Assembly: GCA_902825215.1 (NCBI GenBank)
Contig: LR782234.1
Coordinates: 3,286,001 to 3,350,000, forward strand
DNA from: Pseudomonas fluorescens
GTDB taxonomy: Bacteria > Pseudomonadota > Gammaproteobacteria > Pseudomonadales > Pseudomonadaceae
Reading direction: 5' to 3'
DNA length: 64,000 bases
The notes under the pieces were generated by a model. It was not told where the DNA came from. It searched no databases and saw only the letters and a program-made list of their open reading frames with translations. Below, piece by piece: positions 62,203 to 64,000 of this stretch; the first letter of the stretch is position 1, and every line of letters begins with the position of its first letter. The position numbers and the translations under genes are program-made.

Positions 62203-62961
62203 ATGTCAGGTAAATTCGCCAATCAGGTTGCAGTCGTTACCGGCGCTTCCACCGGGATCGGCTTTGCGATTGCGCAGGGGTTGATTGCAGAGGGTGCGAA
62301 ACGGGTTTACATCACTGGCCGTTCTGCAGCCACGCTGGAGGCGGCGGTCGTCAGGCTCGGCGATAAGGCCGTTGCGGTCATTTCCGATGTCGCGCGGCAG
62401 ACGGATCTGGACACGCTGAAAGCGACGATTGAAGCCCACGACGATCAGTTGGACGCGGTGTTTGCCAACGCGGGTATTTGTGAAAAGAACCCGCTTGGCG
62501 AAACCACCGAAGCGGCTTACTTCAAGCTGTTCGACATAAATGTGAAGGGGGTGTTTTTTACGGTTCAGACGCTACTGCCGTTGATGAACAATGGCGCGTC
62601 GATCGTCCTGACGGCTTCGATCTGTTCCAGCAACGGCATGGAAGGACTGAGCCTTTACAACGCCTCCAAGGCTGCGGTGCGCTCCTTCGCCCGGACCTGG
62701 GCCAACGAACTCAAAGGTCGCAAGATCCGCGCAAATGTCCTGAGCCCCGGGTTCACCCGCACGCCACTGATGGATAACGGTTTGAACATGAGCGAGAGCG
62801 ACATTGCCGCACTGCGCCAGCATGTCGAGCAGATCACGCCGCTGGGGTATATGGCCCAGCCGGAAGAAATCGCCTCGTCGGCGCTGTTCCTGGCCTCGGC
62901 CGATGCGAAATATGTCAACGGTGTAGAGCTGATGGTCGACGGCGGCCTGTCGCAGATCTGA
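62203..62961 (+). CDS. SDR-family oxidoreductase
   Basis: 252 residues. Rossmann motif VVTGASTGIGFAIA (TGxxxGIG), NAG in FANAGICEKN, catalytic Ser in LTASICSSNG and Tyr/Lys in YNASKAAVR (about 152-156), and end VNGVELMVDGGLSQI. NAD(P)-dependent; substrate unknown. Ribosome-binding site gaggag. Likely in an operon with the exporter after it. Confidence 0.93.
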   Translation: MSGKFANQVAVVTGASTGIGFAIAQGLIAEGAKRVYITGRSAATLEAAVVRLGDKAVAVISDVARQTDLDTLKATIEAHDDQLDAVFANAGICEKNPLGETTEAAYFKLFDINVKGVFFTVQTLLPLMNNGASIVLTASICSSNGMEGLSLYNASKAAVRSFARTWANELKGRKIRANVLSPGFTRTPLMDNGLNMSESDIAALRQHVEQITPLGYMAQPEEIASSALFLASADAKYVNGVELMVDGGLSQI

Positions 62962-63006
62962 ACACGCCTTTCCATAAATCCGAGCGGTTTCACACAGGGG
63001 ATTCCT

Positions 63007-64000
63007 ATGCCTGCGAAAAAGGTATCGGCGCCGGAGCCGCGGCGCTGGTTGATGTTCGCCATCCTGTTGGTCGGTGCGTTTTTGCCGCCTCTGGATTTTT
63101 TCATCGTTAATGTGGCGCTGCCCTCGATTCAGCAATCGCTGGGCACCGCCTCTTCCGCCGAACAGTTGATCATCTCCTCGTACGCGGCGTTGTATGCGGT
63201 GACGCTGATTACCGGCGGACGCCTGGGTGACCTCTACGGCCGCATGAGGATGTTCTTCGTCGGCCTGGTGGGATTTGCAGTCGCCTCACTGATCTGCGGC
63301 TTCGCCGAGTCGCCGTGGATGTTGATCGCCGGGCGTTCGCTGCAAGGCGTGACGGCAGCGGTCATGGCGCCCCAGGCGCTCGCTTCGGTGCAGGCCATAT
63401 TCCCCGAGTCGGAGAAGCCGTTGGCGCTGAGCCTGTATGGCGCGGTCTTTGGCCTGGCGTCGGTCATCGGCCAGGCTTTGGGCGGGATATTGATATCGCT
63501 CAACCTGATGGGCCTGGGCTGGCGGGCGATATTTCTGGTCAATTTGCCGATTGCGTTGCTGGTGATCCTGATCGCTATTCCAGTGGTCAGGGAAACCCGT
63601 GCGCGACAGACCACCCGGCTGGATCTGGGCGGAACGGCACTTTCTGTGCTGACGCTTGGGGCGCTGATCGTGCCGCTGATCGAAGGACGTGAAGCGGGCT
63701 GGCCGTTGTGGGCCTGGCTATCCCTTGCAGCGGTGCCACTGCTGGCCTGGTGGTTCTGGCGCTACGAAGCCCGTCTACGCCAGTCAGGCGGCGCACCGTT
63801 GCTTGATCCTGCGGCATTACGTGCGCCTGGCCTTGGGCGGGCGTTGCTCGTCGCGCTGAGCTTCTACTCGATCGGCGTGTTTTTCCTGCTGTTTTCCATT
63901 TACCTACAGGGCGCCCTGCGCACGAGCCCACTCGATGCGGGTCTGGTGTTCCTGCCTTTCGGCACCGGATTTTTGCTGGGGCCGCTCTCGACAAGGCAGT
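63007..64000 (+). CDS. MFS drug exporter (DHA2 type), truncated by window end
   Basis: 331 residues are visible and the frame runs off the right edge. Start ATG 63007 with CAGGGG upstream. Membrane segments with motif ITGGRLGDLYGRMRMF (motif A) and GRSLQGVTAAVMAPQALASV (motif C-like), as in 14-helix DHA2 exporters (EmrB/QacA). Confidence 0.9.
   Translation, partial: MPAKKVSAPEPRRWLMFAILLVGAFLPPLDFFIVNVALPSIQQSLGTASSAEQLIISSYAALYAVTLITGGRLGDLYGRMRMFFVGLVGFAVASLICGFAESPWMLIAGRSLQGVTAAVMAPQALASVQAIFPESEKPLALSLYGAVFGLASVIGQALGGILISLNLMGLGWRAIFLVNLPIALLVILIAIPVVRETRARQTTRLDLGGTALSVLTLGALIVPLIEGREAGWPLWAWLSLAAVPLLAWWFWRYEARLRQSGGAPLLDPAALRAPGLGRALLVALSFYSIGVFFLLFSIYLQGALRTSPLDAGLVFLPFGTGFLLGPLSTRQ

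Overview
The window looks like chromosomal DNA of a Pseudomonas of the P. fluorescens group. Gene content (Bat-type VWA/BatD proteins, DUF3313 lipoprotein, orphan cbb3 subunit, YccA, tRNA-Ser context, FUSC/HlyD/DUF3302 efflux set), high-GC codon use and many REP palindromes of the form GTGGGAGC-GGCTTGCC-GCGAT all point that way. No replication or conjugation genes are present. The assignment is inferred from family recognition and not from a database search.

Region 1 (1-16.4 kb): the end of a VWA/TPR protein and batD, a secreted HAD phosphatase, a secreted sulfatase, a spermidine-synthase-like membrane protein, an intact IS481-family insertion sequence (7729-9013), a DUF3313 lipoprotein, an octahaem-type cytochrome/TPR protein, a membrane protein of unknown role and an orphan ccoN with a ccoQ-like gene. 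Region 2 (16.4-23.1 kb): two halovibrin-like (HvnC) lipoprotein genes flank a 467-residue beta-rich protein, and the second overlaps a secreted DUF2599 gene. Then come an aspartate/glutamate racemase, a GNAT enzyme, and the second copy of a large structured repeat whose first copy lies beside the IS element.

Region 3 (23.1-35.2 kb, minus strand): a tightly packed operon of a TpsB transporter, a DUF2341/LamG-ExbB fusion, ExbD, TonB, a porin, a coiled-coil protein, YbjN, a parvulin and a LysR regulator. It resembles the P. aeruginosa Pdt two-partner secretion locus, but no TpsA substrate is present. At its upstream end sit a Phd-DUF772 fusion gene, a truncated second copy of that gene's 5' end, and two diverged small paralogues, each behind the same palindrome. 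This looks like a cassette locus. Region 4 (35.2-42 kb): aldehyde dehydrogenase, an efflux set (DUF3302, HlyD, FUSC with a probable CTG start), an EamA exporter divergent from an Lrp regulator, a YceK lipoprotein and a YccA protein.

Region 5 (42.1-45 kb): tRNA-Ser(TGA), then an AT-rich minus-strand operon of PAAR protein, GHSLGG lipase and lipoprotein, bounded by 45-bp near-identical direct repeats. It is probably a type VI secretion effector/immunity island. Region 6 (45.3-64 kb): an OmpR/EnvZ-type two-component pair, a secreted alpha/beta hydrolase, a KaiC-like double ATPase with a lone receiver protein, and a phosphonate locus (LysR, phnDCE, iron-type alcohol dehydrogenase, organophosphate-type antiporter, second LysR, phnX) that has no phnW. 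The window ends with an EAL and a GGDEF protein in tandem, an SDR enzyme and a truncated DHA2-type exporter.

The best candidates for something undescribed are: the halovibrin/DUF2599 cluster; the structured repeat whose hairpin stems co-vary between its two copies; the Phd-DUF772 cassette locus in place of the TpsA gene; and the phnW-less phosphonate locus, which suggests an alcohol phosphonate such as 2-hydroxyethylphosphonate as substrate.
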